The notes beneath the pieces are model-generated. The model did not search any database, had not been told where the DNA came from, and saw only the letters and a list, made by a program, of their open reading frames with translations. Shown piece after piece: positions 6,095 through 7,014 of a DNA stretch of 7,014 bases. This DNA is from Candidatus Altarchaeales archaeon WOR_SM1_86-2. Its GTDB lineage: Archaea > Altiarchaeota > Altiarchaeia > IMC4 > MCBC01. Made by a program: the position numbers and the translations under genes. Where the stretch lies: the NCBI GenBank assembly GCA_001723855.1, contig MCBC01000144.1, forward strand, positions 1-7,014. The letters are read 5' to 3'. How positions within the stretch are numbered: the first letter of the stretch is position 1; each line of letters starts with the position of its first letter.

Positions 6095-7014
6095 ATGCAT
6101 AAGAGGAGCAAATCAATCACGTGGGCATTAAACCAATTAAAAAATAGGAGTTTACAAGGCCTCTCACATAAGTTTGACAGGGGGTTCGCAAAGCCCACAC
6201 GAATCATCTTTTGTGTAACGCTCAGATGTAATATTCATTGTAAGATGTGCGGCATATGGAAATCGCCAAAACCTGAAGAGCTTAGCGCTAATGAATGGAA
6301 GGAGGTTATTTATAACCTTAGAAAATGGATTGGCCCATGCAGGGTTCAGCTCGCAGGCGGCGAAACCTTTGTAAGAGATGACATTACTGATATTGTGAGA
6401 TTTGCCACAGAAAATAATGTGCTGACCGGTGTAGTAACGAATGGGACAATGATAACGAAAGAACGTGCTAAGGATATTGTGGATTCAGGGCTAGGGTATA
6501 TCCACATTTCTGTGGATGGAATTAAAGCTGATACCCACGACTTTATCAGGGGCATTACCGGAGTTCATGATAAGGCAATCAGAGGTTTAGATTATCTACG
6601 TAAGGCTGCGGATGGGAGCGGGATGTCTATCTGTCTCGCAACAATTATCATGAAGCAAAACATGTATGAGCTCATAGATCTGGTTCAGTTGGTTGAGGAC
6701 AAGGGACTTGATGGAATAATATTTAATCCCCTTGGACCGACTATAGATAGTGATCCTGAGTGGTATAAAAACACTGAACTTTGGTTTGATGACCTGTCGG
6801 AGATAAACGGAATCCTTGATAAGCTCATTGAACTTAAGAAAAAGGGTGCAAGGATACTTAATCCCCCCGAGCAGTTTCAAGCAATGAAGAAATATTTTGA
6901 GAAACCATACATCACGGTTCCCGAAAGATGTATGGTTGGCATCACAAATCTTAGTATTACCTGTGATGGATATATACATACCTGCTTCAAAATGCCTCCC
7001 TTGGGAAATGTACG
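6095..7014 (+). CDS. Radical SAM protein, MoaA/SPASM-like, 3' end cut off by the window
   Basis: The frame is open from ATG 6095 to the window edge (306 codons visible). It has no B12-binding domain. The radical SAM cluster motif is CX3CX2C at Cys45, Cys49 and Cys52 (CNIHCKMCGIW). It is followed by the SAM-contacting AGGE (87-90), VVTNGT (113-118) and HISVDG (137-142), the order seen in MoaA/PqqE-type enzymes. Near the visible end, Cys279, Cys290 and Cys297 (CMVGI, then TCDGYIHTC) look like the start of a SPASM or twitch domain that binds an auxiliary Fe-S cluster; the remaining cysteines would lie outside the window. It follows the acyltransferase after 26 bases and has an excellent Shine-Dalgarno. 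Enzymes of this type modify peptides, sugars or small molecules, and some act in lipid pathways (for example HpnH in hopanoid synthesis). This one cannot be assigned a substrate. The full length is unknown. Confidence 0.88.
   Translation, partial: MHKRSKSITWALNQLKNRSLQGLSHKFDRGFAKPTRIIFCVTLRCNIHCKMCGIWKSPKPEELSANEWKEVIYNLRKWIGPCRVQLAGGETFVRDDITDIVRFATENNVLTGVVTNGTMITKERAKDIVDSGLGYIHISVDGIKADTHDFIRGITGVHDKAIRGLDYLRKAADGSGMSICLATIIMKQNMYELIDLVQLVEDKGLDGIIFNPLGPTIDSDPEWYKNTELWFDDLSEINGILDKLIELKKKGARILNPPEQFQAMKKYFEKPYITVPERCMVGITNLSITCDGYIHTCFKMPPLGNV

Noticed and set aside
6596..6979. 127-codon open frame on the minus strand near the right end
   Set aside because: It is opposite the MoaA-like radical SAM gene, whose motifs (CX3CX2C, AGGE, SPASM-like cysteines) prove the plus-strand frame.

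Overview
The window is 7,014 bases of A/T-leaning bacterial DNA (roughly 40% G+C by eye). All genes lie on the + strand and are tightly packed. I see no RNA gene, CRISPR array, insertion sequence or integration site. LpxL/HtrB-type acyltransferases together with BchE-like cobalamin-binding radical SAM enzymes suggest an anaerobic or microaerophilic bacterium with a Gram-negative type envelope. Candidates are uncultured Desulfobacterota, Nitrospirota, Planctomycetota or Omnitrophota. The taxon cannot be fixed from the sequence. One perfect 9-base Shine-Dalgarno (before position 6095) confirms bacterial-type translation.

Layout from left to right: (1) the 3' part of an LpxL-like acyltransferase gene (1-621); (2) a B12-binding-domain radical SAM protein starting at TTG (618-2201), overlapping gene 1 by 4 bases; (3) a 193-base gap with no gene; (4) a second radical SAM protein, a clear paralogue of gene 2 (2395-3891); (5) a third B12-binding radical SAM protein of a different subfamily (3888-5084), overlapping gene 4 by 4 bases; (6) a second LpxL-like acyltransferase, 12 bases further on (5097-6068); (7) the start of a MoaA-like radical SAM protein with a probable SPASM/twitch region (6095 to the window end). 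Genes 4 to 7 look like one transcription unit. Genes 1 and 2 may belong to it or form a separate one.

Taken together this looks like a locus for building or remodelling an envelope lipid or glycolipid. The LpxL-like proteins would transfer or bind acyl chains at the inner membrane. The radical SAM enzymes would perform difficult C-H chemistry (methylation, C-C coupling or rearrangement) on the chain or on a lipid-linked head group. This pathway is inference; no substrate can be read from the sequence.

The most striking details are these. The third radical SAM protein has lost about 35 residues in frame, including the third cysteine of its Fe-S motif, while the rest of the reading frame is intact. 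Both acyltransferases lack the acidic residue of the family's HX4(D/E) catalytic motif (Leu in one, Gln in the other). The broken radical SAM gene also carries two perfect 11-bp inverted repeats, one ending in a T run like an intrinsic terminator.
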